DNA of 64,000 nt from Caldilineaceae bacterium. GTDB lineage: Bacteria > Chloroflexota > Anaerolineae > Caldilineales > Caldilineaceae. The translations under genes and the position numbers were made by a program. Shown in pieces: positions 36,830 to 46,223 of this stretch. Under the pieces are notes generated by a model. It was not told the DNA's origin and searched no databases. It saw only the letters and a list, made by a program, of their open reading frames with translations. Position 1 is the first letter of the stretch; every line of letters starts with the position of its first letter. Location: positions 31,425 to 95,424 of the forward strand of contig JAPKMW010000031.1 in the NCBI GenBank assembly GCA_026645575.1, in the 5' to 3' direction.

Positions 36830-36905
36830 AACCCTAAGGGAAAGAGGTCGGATACAGTTATAGGATGAGTTGTCGATTCCGTCAAGGGGTTGAAAATGGG
36901 TGAGG

Positions 36906-37892
36906 CTACTCAGCCCACGGTAGGAAGCGCACCTTGATCGCTTGCTTTGTGCGTAGGAGTTCGACGCCTTCGGTGTAACGGTGAAGCGGCAAATGGTGCG
37001 TTGCCAGCGGTGTCAGATCCACTTGTCCCTGGATAATCAGTCGTAACGCTTGCTCGGCGGCTGGTCGATTGTGCCGTTCGTAGCCCAGCAACTGGAAACC
37101 GCGCCGCCAATGCTCCCAGCCAAAGCGCACCTCTTCGCGCAGGACGCCAAAGAGGGCAACGACCTCCGCCGTGCGCGCCAGCAAGGGCTGAATCGCCACG
37201 GCCAGGCCAGTGCAATCCAGTGCGGCATCCAAGGCAAAGGGGGTGGCCGGCGGCGTCGTCCAATAGCCGTCATCGGGCGCCAATGCCAGATCGGCGCCCA
37301 ACTGACAGGCGAGATCGCGGCGAGCCGGCAGCGGGTCAATGGCGACGACTTGGGCCGCGCCATACGCCCGCGCCATTTGCACGGCCACCAGCCCGGCCGG
37401 CCCCAGCCCATTGACGCCAAAGCGCTTGCCCTGCACCGCTGCCAACCGCTGTAATTGATCAAACGAAACCTGTACACACATCGCCAGTTCTAGCGACGCC
37501 ACCTGTTCCGGCGCCAGATGGGCCGGGATCGGCAGCAGGTTTTCGGCTTGAAAGGGAACATATTGGGCATAACAGCCCTGGCGCCGTGCGCCGGCATCGC
37601 GCCAGGCTGCCACCCGTTCCCCGACCGCAAAGCCTGTCACGCCTGGTCCCACTGCCGCCACTTCGCCCACCATCTCATGGCCTGGTTGGCCGGGCGTGTA
37701 GGGATAGGGTAGCGGCACACCAGGAAACATCGGTTCCCCGGACATCAAATGCAAATCCCAGTGGGGACAAGTCGTAATTGCCGCCACCTTGACCAAAACC
37801 TCGCCCGCTTCTGGCTGGGGGATCGGCGCCTCCCGCCAAACTACCTGCCCCGGCGCCAGGATTTGGAGGATTTTCATTGTTGTATTTGGCAT
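36906..37892 (-). CDS. MDR-superfamily alcohol dehydrogenase-like oxidoreductase
   Basis: A 328-residue medium-chain dehydrogenase. The GroES-like half has ITTCPHWDLH and PGHEMVGEVAAVGPGV, with the Cys and His-Glu expected for the catalytic zinc. The Rossmann half has FGVNGLGPAGLVAVQMARAYGA and DPLPARRDLACQLGAD. The four-Cys structural zinc loop of classical ADH is absent (the region reads RQGCYAQYV). The substrate is unknown. It belongs to a same-strand series with another MDR enzyme and a PhyH oxygenase, each separated by a long palindrome. Confidence 0.85.
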   Translation of the reverse strand: MPNTTMKILQILAPGQVVWREAPIPQPEAGEVLVKVAAITTCPHWDLHLMSGEPMFPGVPLPYPYTPGQPGHEMVGEVAAVGPGVTGFAVGERVAAWRDAGARRQGCYAQYVPFQAENLLPIPAHLAPEQVASLELAMCVQVSFDQLQRLAAVQGKRFGVNGLGPAGLVAVQMARAYGAAQVVAIDPLPARRDLACQLGADLALAPDDGYWTTPPATPFALDAALDCTGLAVAIQPLLARTAEVVALFGVLREEVRFGWEHWRRGFQLLGYERHNRPAAEQALRLIIQGQVDLTPLATHHLPLHRYTEGVELLRTKQAIKVRFLPWAE

Positions 37893-37952
37893 AGTTGCTT
37901 CTCTGTCGTGTTCTGTGAAATAAGGCTTGATAGGCGTTGGTTGCTCGTCCCT

Positions 37953-38025
37953 ATCACCGCGAATCAGTGGGATTAGCGAATCGCTTCAAGGCAGAAATTC
38001 GCTAATTCCACTGATTTGCGGTGAT
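37953..38025. repeat. Inverted repeat with 28-bp arms
   Basis: Arms 37953-37980 and 37998-38025 pair with two mismatches (atcaccgcgaatc with gatttgcggtgat). It lies between the two MDR dehydrogenase genes, both on the minus strand. Confidence 0.85.
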
Positions 38026-38049
38026 ATTCGGCGGCGCTCCTACCGATTG

Positions 38050-39045
38050 TTACCAATCCAAAATGACCCCTAGCACCGGCTCATTTTTCTGAGCGATCAA
38101 GCGCCAAGCGTCGGCGGCTTGGGCCACGGGAAAGTGGTGGGTGATCAAGGGCAACGTTTGCAGATGACCAGCCGCAATTAGGTTAAGCGTGGCATCCATG
38201 CGTGGCTGCGACCAGCCGGAGACCAGGTCGAGCGACAGCTCCCGGTTGCGCAGCGGTTGCAGGGCCACCTGATCCTGGGTGCCATAGAAGCCGGCAGAGA
38301 CAAGGTGGCCGTATCGCTTCATCACGCCCATCAACTGCTCGATGACGGCAACGGAACCAACCGTATCGACGGCAACTTGTACGCCGCTGGGAAAGCGCTC
38401 GCGCACGACCTGCACCCAATCTTGCTGTCGTTCGTTCACGCAACAGCGCAATGGCCCTTCGCCAAATAAAGCCAACCGCTCCGCATGGCGCCCGACCAGC
38501 ACCACATTGGCGCCGCGCCAGGCCAGCGTTTGCGCCGCCCACTGGCCGACCATGCCGTCGCCGATGACCACCGCCCCTTCGCCGATGCCAATAGGTGCGC
38601 GTACACCGCAGTTGTAGCCCACTTGGGTTAAGACCAGACCGGCGCAGGCCAACGGGTCAACCCCTGCCGGGATCTTCCAGATCTGTTCGCGTGGACTGAT
38701 CGATGGCGACACCTGACCGGCCCACGGCGAAAACATGCCCTCGATTTTGCCTAGCGCGGCAAAGACCGTCTCGCCGACAGCAATGTCCGTCACTTCCGGC
38801 CCGACCCACTCGGCCACGCCGATCTTCTGGTAGCCGGCTACCATGGGAAAGGGCCAGGGATCGCCGGGGCGGTAGGGGGTGTCGCCGGCAATGCGTTCGC
38901 CGCGCAGAAAAGAGCCTTCGGTGCCATTGCTGATCCACGAATGGGTGACACGTACCACCACATCCCGCGGCCCCGGCTCTGGGCAGGTCACAGAGCGATA
39001 CTCGACTGTATTGGGCGCGGCGAAAACGACGGCATTGGCCTGCAT
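38050..39045 (-). CDS. Zinc-binding dehydrogenase-like MDR protein
   Basis: A 331-residue MDR protein, distinct from its neighbour. The N-terminal half carries HSWISNGTEGSFLRGER, the S-x-G-T-E type signature of MDR proteins that act on sugar-like or cyclic substrates, and MVAGYQKIGVAEWVG. The Rossmann half is AVVIGDGMVGQWAAQTLAWRG. The G-H-E catalytic motif is replaced by G-Y-Q, so zinc ligation is doubtful. AAGGGAT precedes the ATG. The substrate is unknown; the neighbouring PhyH oxygenase may act in the same pathway. Confidence 0.82.
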   Translation of the reverse strand: MQANAVVFAAPNTVEYRSVTCPEPGPRDVVVRVTHSWISNGTEGSFLRGERIAGDTPYRPGDPWPFPMVAGYQKIGVAEWVGPEVTDIAVGETVFAALGKIEGMFSPWAGQVSPSISPREQIWKIPAGVDPLACAGLVLTQVGYNCGVRAPIGIGEGAVVIGDGMVGQWAAQTLAWRGANVVLVGRHAERLALFGEGPLRCCVNERQQDWVQVVRERFPSGVQVAVDTVGSVAVIEQLMGVMKRYGHLVSAGFYGTQDQVALQPLRNRELSLDLVSGWSQPRMDATLNLIAAGHLQTLPLITHHFPVAQAADAWRLIAQKNEPVLGVILDW

Positions 39046-39070
39046 GATCTATCCCTTAATCCTTTACAGC

Positions 39071-39160
39071 AGATTTTTCGGACGCGGATTTTCGCGGAAC
39101 CGCGCGGATTATTCATAACTCAAAATCCGCGTGGTTCCGCGAAAATCCGCGTCCAAATCT
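39071..39160. repeat. Inverted repeat with about 37-bp arms
   Basis: Arms 39071-39110 and 39124-39160 pair almost fully (gcggattttcgcggaac with gttccgcgaaaatccgc). It lies between the PhyH gene and the MDR gene on the same strand and begins 17 bp after the PhyH stop. Confidence 0.87.
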
Positions 39161-39177
39161 TGAATGACTCACCAGCC

Positions 39178-40068
39178 TCACCCGTGATAGACGCCGTTGA
39201 TCAGGTTATCCTGCGCATGGACGGGCCGGTAAAGGGTACGCCGTTTGGATGGCATCAGCGCCATCTGTTCCGACGACGGATTCCAGTGGTGCCACTTGCT
39301 GTTGACCGTATTGTAGCAACTGAAGATCGCCACCCGGTCATTTTGGGCATTGGTCCAGGTGGTGGCGCTGTGAGTCAACGCTTCGGTGAAGAAGAGCAAC
39401 GAACCGGGGGGACAGCCATAGGTTTCCCAGATGCCCGAATCGGGGTCGTTGATCGAGTCGGGGGCAGCGTAGACCCCTTTGTGGGTGCCGGAGACCAGCA
39501 ATGTACCGCCCGTGCCTTTGATGACCGGGTTCAGTTCCCAGACCACACGCACCAACCCGGCATTGGCCTTGCCCGGAATGCAGTGATAGGTGTGCGAGTC
39601 GCCGGGGAAGCGCAATAGGCCGCTGCCGTTGTGCGGCCCAAATTTGCCCTGCCCCACTGTGCGGTAGAAGAGGTGGCACGACTCCTGGCGGAAGCCATAA
39701 CAATCCTGGTTGGACAGCCCCGGATAGGCGACAAACTCATTCATAAAGCCCACCACCAGCGGATGATCGGCCAGCTTTTGCAGCGGCCCGCCCAACGCAT
39801 TGCGCTCCACTTCGGGGATCGACTGCGGATCATGGTGCAGCCGGACGGCAAAGTCGCGCATCTCGGCCACGTCGGATTCACTCAACACACCGGGAATCAA
39901 CAACCAGCCGCGTAAATCAAAGAGATACTTCTGCTCCGGCGTTAGCTCGATGACCGGTTTGCCGTCGGCGTTGGTCGTGGGCAGGTCGATCTTGTCCAGA
40001 TCGACGGCTTTGCCCATGTTTTTGTCCATGATGTAGGGGCGCGTGGCGGCCCCGTTCTGTTGCACCAT
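39178..40068 (-). CDS. Phytanoyl-CoA dioxygenase (PhyH) family protein
   Basis: A 296-residue Fe(II)/2-oxoglutarate oxygenase-like protein. I start at the ATG at 40068, where AAGGAGGT gives 7-nt spacing; an in-frame TTG at 40074 is too close to the site. It has LFDLRGWLLIPGVLSESDV at the N-terminus, FGPHNGSG at the expected HxD metal-binding position (the Asp is not obvious), NPVIKGTGGTLLVSGTHKG, and a distal TEALTHSATTWT with the second His, followed by an Arg for 2-oxoglutarate. The substrate is unknown. The fold call is firm; iron chemistry is less sure. Confidence 0.82.
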   Translation of the reverse strand: MVQQNGAATRPYIMDKNMGKAVDLDKIDLPTTNADGKPVIELTPEQKYLFDLRGWLLIPGVLSESDVAEMRDFAVRLHHDPQSIPEVERNALGGPLQKLADHPLVVGFMNEFVAYPGLSNQDCYGFRQESCHLFYRTVGQGKFGPHNGSGLLRFPGDSHTYHCIPGKANAGLVRVVWELNPVIKGTGGTLLVSGTHKGVYAAPDSINDPDSGIWETYGCPPGSLLFFTEALTHSATTWTNAQNDRVAIFSCYNTVNSKWHHWNPSSEQMALMPSKRRTLYRPVHAQDNLINGVYHG

Positions 40069-40210
40069 TGTCAATACCTCCTTGAAAAAGCGTAGAAATT
40101 GCGAGTAGTAGGGATGGTAGCACAGGGTGGCGGTAGGTGCAAGTGGTCAAAATTAGGGTTCAGGCAATAGTAGCCATAGGTGCGACTGAACTTCAGATTG
40201 ATTTACAACA

Positions 40211-40240
40211 TTGACAACTTGCATCTCTTCCAAGTAAACT
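40211..40240 (+). promoter_or_regulatory. Putative promoter of the VMAP-MoxR-vWA operon
   Basis: TTGACA (40211-40216) and TAAACT (40235-40240) with an 18-nt spacer, 126 bp before the VMAP start. The rest of the 40069-40365 gap shows no gene. Confidence 0.5.
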
Positions 40241-40365
40241 ATTGTCTATCTTTGGTGATACGCTCTGCGGCCAATTGACTGCAAAGAGAAGGGCTTTATC
40301 CAACCGACGGCCTGGCTCGGCCAGGCTGCGCAAGCGTTTCCGCATCCCCTTTCGCTGGTAGAACT

Positions 40366-41757
40366 ATGACAACGGAAAGTGTTATTACGCAACAAACATT
40401 TACCACAACCGAGGTAACCATTACCTTAGCCGCGCTTGATGAAGAGATCAACGGCCAGCGTGCGCTACTCGTTCAGCATAAGCGCAACGTCCTGAAGTTG
40501 CAGAACAAACAGGCGATCTACCCTGCAGGCGAAGTTCCACTGCACCTCGATAATCAGCTTACGGCGGAAACAGAGCAGATTGAGCAGATAAAAGTGCTGC
40601 TACGCGACCACTTCTACCGCAAGCTGCTCTATTTGGTCTCCCTGGCTGGCCTCTCCGCCGATGAGATCCGCCTGCTTTACCGCCAGTGTCGCCCCAAGCA
40701 TTTTGTGAAATCGAGTCAACCGACGACAGATGTGCAACTTACTACCTGGATTTGGGGGATGCGTGATAGCCAGGACAATGAGACGCCGATTCTCGAATTT
40801 GTTGAACGACTGACAAGGCTACCACGCCCTATGCCCATTGACGCCTTGCGCGCTTGGCGGCAGGATACGCTTGATCTGGGTCTACTGACGATCCACCCCG
40901 CGGCAATCGCACAACTGGAAGAACGGATGAATTCAGCAGAAGAGCGGAACAAAGATTCAGCCTTGCTGGTTGAGATTGCACCGGATCCGGGGACGCATGA
41001 CTATCTTGTACGGATGTATTATTGGGAAGAGGGGACCGTCGTTGCCTGTTGGCACAAACAGGAGAATGATACCTCAGGGCATTACAATCGTACTTATAAG
41101 CTGCATGAGATCCCCAATTTACTCCATCGTGTTCTCAGCACACATGAAGAGAAGCCGGCCGCCATTGAATTCTTGTTGCCGAAGGAGTTGCTGGTTGAGC
41201 CGGTCGATCAGTGGGTGAGTGATGACGACCTGGTGAAATTTTGCAGCGAGCATCAAATTGTCATTCGTTCCCAGGAACGGATTGCCAAACGCGAGTTGAG
41301 CAAGTGGCGCCAAGCCTGGCACGAAAAGTGGCAACTATTTCAGACCTTGAAGGATGAGCGGGACATTTGGTGGATTGAACCGCTGGGCGCACACGAAGCG
41401 ACAACCCTTGCGCAACGGCTGATTCTGGCAAAAGCAAAGGCAACCTGTCTTGGCCTGACCTTTCCTCCGGTTCACCGGGCCAATGAGCAAGAGCGCACCA
41501 GTTTATTGCTGCACATTTTGCGCGCTGGTGTACCAATCATGGCCTGGATGCGCCATCGTGCCGAGGCAGAATTGACGACACAGCACGTGCGTGATGAATT
41601 AGGCGCCATCTTGTGTAAAGAACAGCTCGACAATTTGCCGCTGGTTGTGCATCATCTACGGACCTGCCCAGAAGTGTTGGATTCCGCCGAACATATCGGC
41701 AACCGACTGGCCTTATTTTGGGATGATCCGGATCGGGTTCCTGATGTTTACAAGTAA
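40366..41757 (+). CDS. VMAP: vWA-MoxR associated protein
   Basis: A 463-residue protein. Residues about 20-85 form a coiled-coil module (LDEEINGQRALLVQHKRN, then YPAGEVPLHLDNQL) of a type found attached to many STAND and effector proteins. A death-fold-like helical segment follows (RKLLYLVSLAGLSADEIR). The C-terminal half from about residue 195 looks like the VMAP-C domain, ending NRLALFWDDPDRVPD. VMAP proteins form a ternary system with a MoxR ATPase and a vWA protein, proposed to be NTP-dependent conflict (anti-phage) systems; both partners follow here. No protease or nuclease domain is visible, so the effector is unclear. Confidence 0.78.
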   Translation: MTTESVITQQTFTTTEVTITLAALDEEINGQRALLVQHKRNVLKLQNKQAIYPAGEVPLHLDNQLTAETEQIEQIKVLLRDHFYRKLLYLVSLAGLSADEIRLLYRQCRPKHFVKSSQPTTDVQLTTWIWGMRDSQDNETPILEFVERLTRLPRPMPIDALRAWRQDTLDLGLLTIHPAAIAQLEERMNSAEERNKDSALLVEIAPDPGTHDYLVRMYYWEEGTVVACWHKQENDTSGHYNRTYKLHEIPNLLHRVLSTHEEKPAAIEFLLPKELLVEPVDQWVSDDDLVKFCSEHQIVIRSQERIAKRELSKWRQAWHEKWQLFQTLKDERDIWWIEPLGAHEATTLAQRLILAKAKATCLGLTFPPVHRANEQERTSLLLHILRAGVPIMAWMRHRAEAELTTQHVRDELGAILCKEQLDNLPLVVHHLRTCPEVLDSAEHIGNRLALFWDDPDRVPDVYK

Positions 41758-41871
41758 GGCTCATCTGTGCAAAGTGTGAAAACCGACGATTTGCTCGGCG
41801 CAACTGGTTACGGTTTCAGACTTTCGGCGGCTGAGCGACAAATCAATGAGCGGACTAACCAAAGAGGGTAT

Positions 41872-42903
41872 ATGCCAAACTGGTACATCTACGAAGGCAC
41901 CGGTGAGCGGGATGAAAGCAAGATTGCGCGATTGCCCCCACCACCGCCGTGGCGACAATTTGCCCAAAGTGAAGCCAATGGTGGCGATACTGCGCAACCG
42001 GCACAACCCAGTCGCCGGGTGCAAAAGCACTTTTTCCAGGTGGATGAAGAGGAACGCCGAGTGGTCAATGCCGCGCTCTATCTGCGTCGTCCTTTGCTGG
42101 TGACCGGGCCACCCGGCGCTGGTAAATCAACACTGGCCCATGCCGTCGCCCACGAACTTGGCCTGGGTGAGGTGTTAGTCTGGCCCATTACCTCGCGCTC
42201 ATCCCTGCAGGAAGCCCTCTATCGCTACGATGCGATTGGTCGTTTGCAGGAGTCAAACCTGAGTGGGCAAGAGGCCAAAGCGACGCCACCGATTGGCAAA
42301 TTCATTCGGTTAGGACCACTTGGCACTGCTTTCGCTGATAGCCAGGGCAAGCCGCGCGTCTTGCTGATTGACGAGATCGACAAAAGCGATATCGATTTAC
42401 CCAATGATCTACTCAACATCTTTGAAGAGGGGCGCTTTGAGATTCCTGAATTGGCCCGTTATGTTGAGCCGCGCGTCGAGGTCTACACGCATAACAGCGA
42501 CAGACAAATCCCGATACAACGGGGCAAGGTAATCTGCAAGGAATTCCCGTTCGTTGTCTTGACGAGCAACGGTGAACGGGAATTGCCGCCGCCACTCCTG
42601 CGCCGCTGTTTACAGTTGACTTTGCCGGCGCCGACTGATGAAAAACTAGAGCGGATTGTTAAGGCTCATTTTGATGATCTGGGTGATGACGATAAAGCAC
42701 GCGTAACGCGCCTGATTCAGCATCTACTCATCCGTCGCAACGAGCAAAATGAGTATATCGCCACCGACCAACTCCTGAATGCGATTTATCTTTTTACACG
42801 GCGCACCCTGGAGAGTGATGGTCAACCGTCGCGCTTGGACATTGATGACCAGACGCTGCAGGCGATCATCTTGAAAGCGATTAGCGAGTTTGAACACCGA
42901 TGA
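41872..42903 (+). CDS. MoxR-family AAA+ ATPase
   Basis: A 343-residue ATPase. I start at the ATG at 41872 because AAAGAGGG lies upstream and the protein then opens with YIYEGTGE and ARLPPPPPWR, typical of MoxR proteins from VMAP systems; the frame is open to a GTG at 41767. It has Walker A GPPGAGKST (about 79-87), Walker B VLLIDEIDKSD (about 162), sensor 1 FVVLTSNGERELPPPLLRR with the Arg finger, and an AAA lid. MoxR ATPases remodel or load partner proteins carrying vWA domains. The last four bases overlap the vWA gene (ATGA), so translation is coupled. Confidence 0.9.
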   Translation: MPNWYIYEGTGERDESKIARLPPPPPWRQFAQSEANGGDTAQPAQPSRRVQKHFFQVDEEERRVVNAALYLRRPLLVTGPPGAGKSTLAHAVAHELGLGEVLVWPITSRSSLQEALYRYDAIGRLQESNLSGQEAKATPPIGKFIRLGPLGTAFADSQGKPRVLLIDEIDKSDIDLPNDLLNIFEEGRFEIPELARYVEPRVEVYTHNSDRQIPIQRGKVICKEFPFVVLTSNGERELPPPLLRRCLQLTLPAPTDEKLERIVKAHFDDLGDDDKARVTRLIQHLLIRRNEQNEYIATDQLLNAIYLFTRRTLESDGQPSRLDIDDQTLQAIILKAISEFEHR

Positions 42904-45900
42904 TTGATTCGTTACTTCATGCCCTGGCAACCAGCCATTTACCCTTGACTGACGAGGAGTTCGCCGATGTCCTGTGGCTTGCTTCCTATATGGACATGCC
43001 GCCGAACGCGTCCACGCTTGCCAGCGCACCTGAGGCGCAGCCACAGCCGGCAACACCAGCAGTTGCCCAAAACCGTCATCAACAACCCACCAAAGATCAA
43101 CAAGCAGCAAGCACTTCCGGTCAGCCCACAACTTCTGCCCAAGCCGAAGTCCATTTACCTAAGTCATCAACCCATGATAAACAACGTGTAGAGGGCATGC
43201 GCGCCCTTTCTTTTCGTTCACCGGCAGCCACTGCGCTTCCCGGTAAACTGGCGCTGGCACGTGCGCTACGTCCCATCCTGCGCAAGATTCCTTCGTCCAC
43301 GCAACAAGAATTAGATGAGGTTGTAACGGCTGAACAGGCGGCCGAGGAAGGCCGGATCACTCCCCAATTGCGCCCTGGTCGCGAACGTTGGCTCGATGTT
43401 GCGATCGTGATCGATGACTGGCATACCATGGCGATCTGGCAGCAAACCATCGCTGAATTTATTGAACTGCTCCAGCAGTTGGGCGCCTTTCGCACCCTCC
43501 AAACGTATCTGTTGAGTACCAAGGGCGATGGACAAACAGAGCAGGCAACGCTCCAACTCTTTACGGCGCAGGGGTTCAAACGTGGTCGCATCTGCCCGCC
43601 CAGTGAACTAGTTGACCCAAGGGGCCGACGATTGACGCTGATACTTACTGATTGTACATCACCGGCCTGGTCTAGCGGCGCTGCCGGAAACCTACTATCC
43701 CAATGGGACATGCGCAACATGGTAACACTCATACAAATGTTGCCTGCGGACCTGTGGAACAGTTGTGCGTTGGCTGACGCGATTCAGATTGCGGTTTCGG
43801 CGCCAGCGCCTGGTATCCATAATGCCAAATTAGCAGTTGAACGCCCCTGGTATTGGGACGATATTTGGAATGAAGACCGCACACCAGCAATGCTCAGTCA
43901 ACCTGTGCCTATTATTACCCTGGAGCCTGAACCCCTGCGGCGCTGGACGCAAGCAATGGTTGGCAAAGGTGGTAGTAAGGCAACGGCTTTCTATCTGCCG
44001 CTTCAACCAGCGCGATCGCCCAACCCAAAAACACAAACTCTGTCTGAGTCTCTAACACCAGAAGAACGCTGGCGACGCTTTCGCGCTACTGCTTCGCCAA
44101 TGGCACAGGAGTTGGCTGGTTATCTGTCGGCTGCGCCTCTGAGCTTGCCGGTGATGCGGTTGGTGCAGCGCGTGATGTTGCCGCAATCCCGCCAGGTACA
44201 TTTAGCTGAAATCTTGCGTAGTGAGTTAATTCAAAGCTCGACTACGTATGACTCAACTGTTAATTCAGATGAGATGCGTTACGACTTTATGGAAGGCATA
44301 CGTGAATTATTACTTACGACTGTACTAATGAATGATACCAAGGTTGTTTTGGAAAAAGCGTCTGAGTATATAAGCCAAAAAGATTATCAGTTTCGTAACT
44401 TCCATGCCTTGATTTTAGATCCAAACGTTTCTGGCGAGTTTATACTTGACGAACATACCTACCCCATAGCCCGTATTGCTATAACTGTTTTACGACGCCT
44501 AGACGGGAATTACGCTCAATTAGCTAAACATCTCGAGAGAAGTGTTGCTAATATTACGTCAGACATTGGGAAACGTAGGCAAAGTCTAGTTAAAATACCT
44601 GTTAGGAAGTTCCGCCCATTTATCATCGGCCGGTATGGCGAAGTCAACCTCTTTGATGATCTATTGCATGACCGCACGGCCTATCACCTGCTCAACATCT
44701 ACGGTCCGGGCGGCATCGGCAAAACGGTTGTATGTCAGATGTTCCAAGACCATGCCCGTGCCCAGCACATCCCGATAGCCATGATCAATGGCTTACATCC
44801 AGACCTGACATCTGACCGCATCCTCTATACTTTCATGGAAGGGCTAGTGGGAGAAGCAGCCGACGAATCTATGGTCGATGCATTTAAGCCGTTCGACCGC
44901 CAGTACCAAGACTACCTGATTGTCAATCAGGTGTTACAACAGGGAGGCGGCATCCAGGCGCTGTTCGATGTCGAGGGCAATATCACTGATCCAGGCGGCT
45001 TGGCGGCTATTCTCGGCAATCTGGGTGCAACGGTGAACGAGACGGCCAAACACAGACTCAGCAATCGCTATGCGCTGGAGCGTTACCTGCGCGGGGTCGA
45101 ACGGACACTGACCGCCAGTTTTATAGAAGGACTCAACACAGGTCTGTCCACGCGACAGCAGCCGGTAGCGCTGTTGATCGATACCTACGAGGAGATGGAG
45201 AAGCTAGACGACTGGGTGTGCCGGACCTTCGCGCCCGCTTTGCCCGCAGGTGCGCGTATGGTCATACTGGGGAACGACCAAGTGCATAAGGTCAACTTTG
45301 ACTGGAATGAACACGATGAGAATGTCCATGCTCTGCCGCTACCTGAATTGACGGAAGCGGACGCTAAGTCCTATCTGCGTAATTACGGGTTGACCAATGC
45401 CATTGCTCTCGATAAAGTGTACCAGTTTACCGGTGGCTATCCACTTTTGCTTGTGCTGGTACGCCATCTGGCTAGAGAAGCTGGTGGCTGGCAAAATATT
45501 GGCGATTTAGAAAGCAGTGCAGATCGCGATCGCGTCGCCACACAACTATTAGAGCGGATCTTACGGCAAGAGAGCGTGGCAGAAGTGCAGGCATTTTTAG
45601 AGAAAGGTGTGGTAGCGCGTTGGTTTGATCCCGAAACCATTAGTGTCATCCTGGAAGTGAACCTGGGCGACGCCCGCATTATCTATGAAAAGTTGAACCG
45701 TCACTCCTTTGTCGAGCGTCATCCCTATGGCCTCAAGTTTCATGATAAGATTCGTGAATTACTGTTGAACCGGCTGAAGTTTACCCATGAACACGAATAT
45801 AACCGACTGACCAAACGATTGACGGACTATTATGTTGAAAAGGCAGGACTTGCTCAGGATACGGAAGAATCATCGTTCCAAACAACTTCAGATCCTGTTT

Positions 45901-46223
45901 ATAAAAGTTCACTTGTGTCTACATATCCTACAGTGATTAGTGATTCGACGGAAGTGGCGCGTCTGTTGCAAGATCAGGAGAAAGAGAGGCAGCAACAAGA
46001 ATCCGACGCACCGCTTCCACTGACCCGCCGTCAAATGGAAGTGCTCCGTTATCTGGCGTCTGGAATGTCTAACAGCGCCATTGCCGAGGCCCTTCATATT
46101 GAAGTAGGGGCTGTACGTGGTCATATCAGCAATATCAAAAAACGATTACAGTTGCGCTATCGTTGGCAAGTGATTGATGAAGCACACCGCCGAGGCCTCG
46201 TCGGCAACCCCACCGAAACATAA
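42900..46223 (+). CDS. Giant vWA-STAND NTPase-LuxR HTH fusion protein
   Basis: A 1,107-residue protein. A Pro/Gln linker (about 45-85) precedes a SAV_2336-type vWA domain at about 155-295 (LDVAIVIDDWHTMAIWQQT, LTLILTDCTSPAWSSG). The MIDAS D-x-S-x-S reads D-D-W-H-T, so metal binding is doubtful. A conserved helical region follows (RFRATASPMAQELAGYLS). A STAND NTPase starts near 574 with Walker A IYGPGGIGKTVV (about 600) and Walker B ALLIDTYEEM. A C-terminal GerE/LuxR helix-turn-helix (LTRRQMEVLRYLASGMSNSA, about 1040-1100) ends it. It is the vWA member of the VMAP triad and combines sensing, switch and DNA binding in one chain. Confidence 0.82.
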   Translation: MIDSLLHALATSHLPLTDEEFADVLWLASYMDMPPNASTLASAPEAQPQPATPAVAQNRHQQPTKDQQAASTSGQPTTSAQAEVHLPKSSTHDKQRVEGMRALSFRSPAATALPGKLALARALRPILRKIPSSTQQELDEVVTAEQAAEEGRITPQLRPGRERWLDVAIVIDDWHTMAIWQQTIAEFIELLQQLGAFRTLQTYLLSTKGDGQTEQATLQLFTAQGFKRGRICPPSELVDPRGRRLTLILTDCTSPAWSSGAAGNLLSQWDMRNMVTLIQMLPADLWNSCALADAIQIAVSAPAPGIHNAKLAVERPWYWDDIWNEDRTPAMLSQPVPIITLEPEPLRRWTQAMVGKGGSKATAFYLPLQPARSPNPKTQTLSESLTPEERWRRFRATASPMAQELAGYLSAAPLSLPVMRLVQRVMLPQSRQVHLAEILRSELIQSSTTYDSTVNSDEMRYDFMEGIRELLLTTVLMNDTKVVLEKASEYISQKDYQFRNFHALILDPNVSGEFILDEHTYPIARIAITVLRRLDGNYAQLAKHLERSVANITSDIGKRRQSLVKIPVRKFRPFIIGRYGEVNLFDDLLHDRTAYHLLNIYGPGGIGKTVVCQMFQDHARAQHIPIAMINGLHPDLTSDRILYTFMEGLVGEAADESMVDAFKPFDRQYQDYLIVNQVLQQGGGIQALFDVEGNITDPGGLAAILGNLGATVNETAKHRLSNRYALERYLRGVERTLTASFIEGLNTGLSTRQQPVALLIDTYEEMEKLDDWVCRTFAPALPAGARMVILGNDQVHKVNFDWNEHDENVHALPLPELTEADAKSYLRNYGLTNAIALDKVYQFTGGYPLLLVLVRHLAREAGGWQNIGDLESSADRDRVATQLLERILRQESVAEVQAFLEKGVVARWFDPETISVILEVNLGDARIIYEKLNRHSFVERHPYGLKFHDKIRELLLNRLKFTHEHEYNRLTKRLTDYYVEKAGLAQDTEESSFQTTSDPVYKSSLVSTYPTVISDSTEVARLLQDQEKERQQQESDAPLPLTRRQMEVLRYLASGMSNSAIAEALHIEVGAVRGHISNIKKRLQLRYRWQVIDEAHRRGLVGNPTET

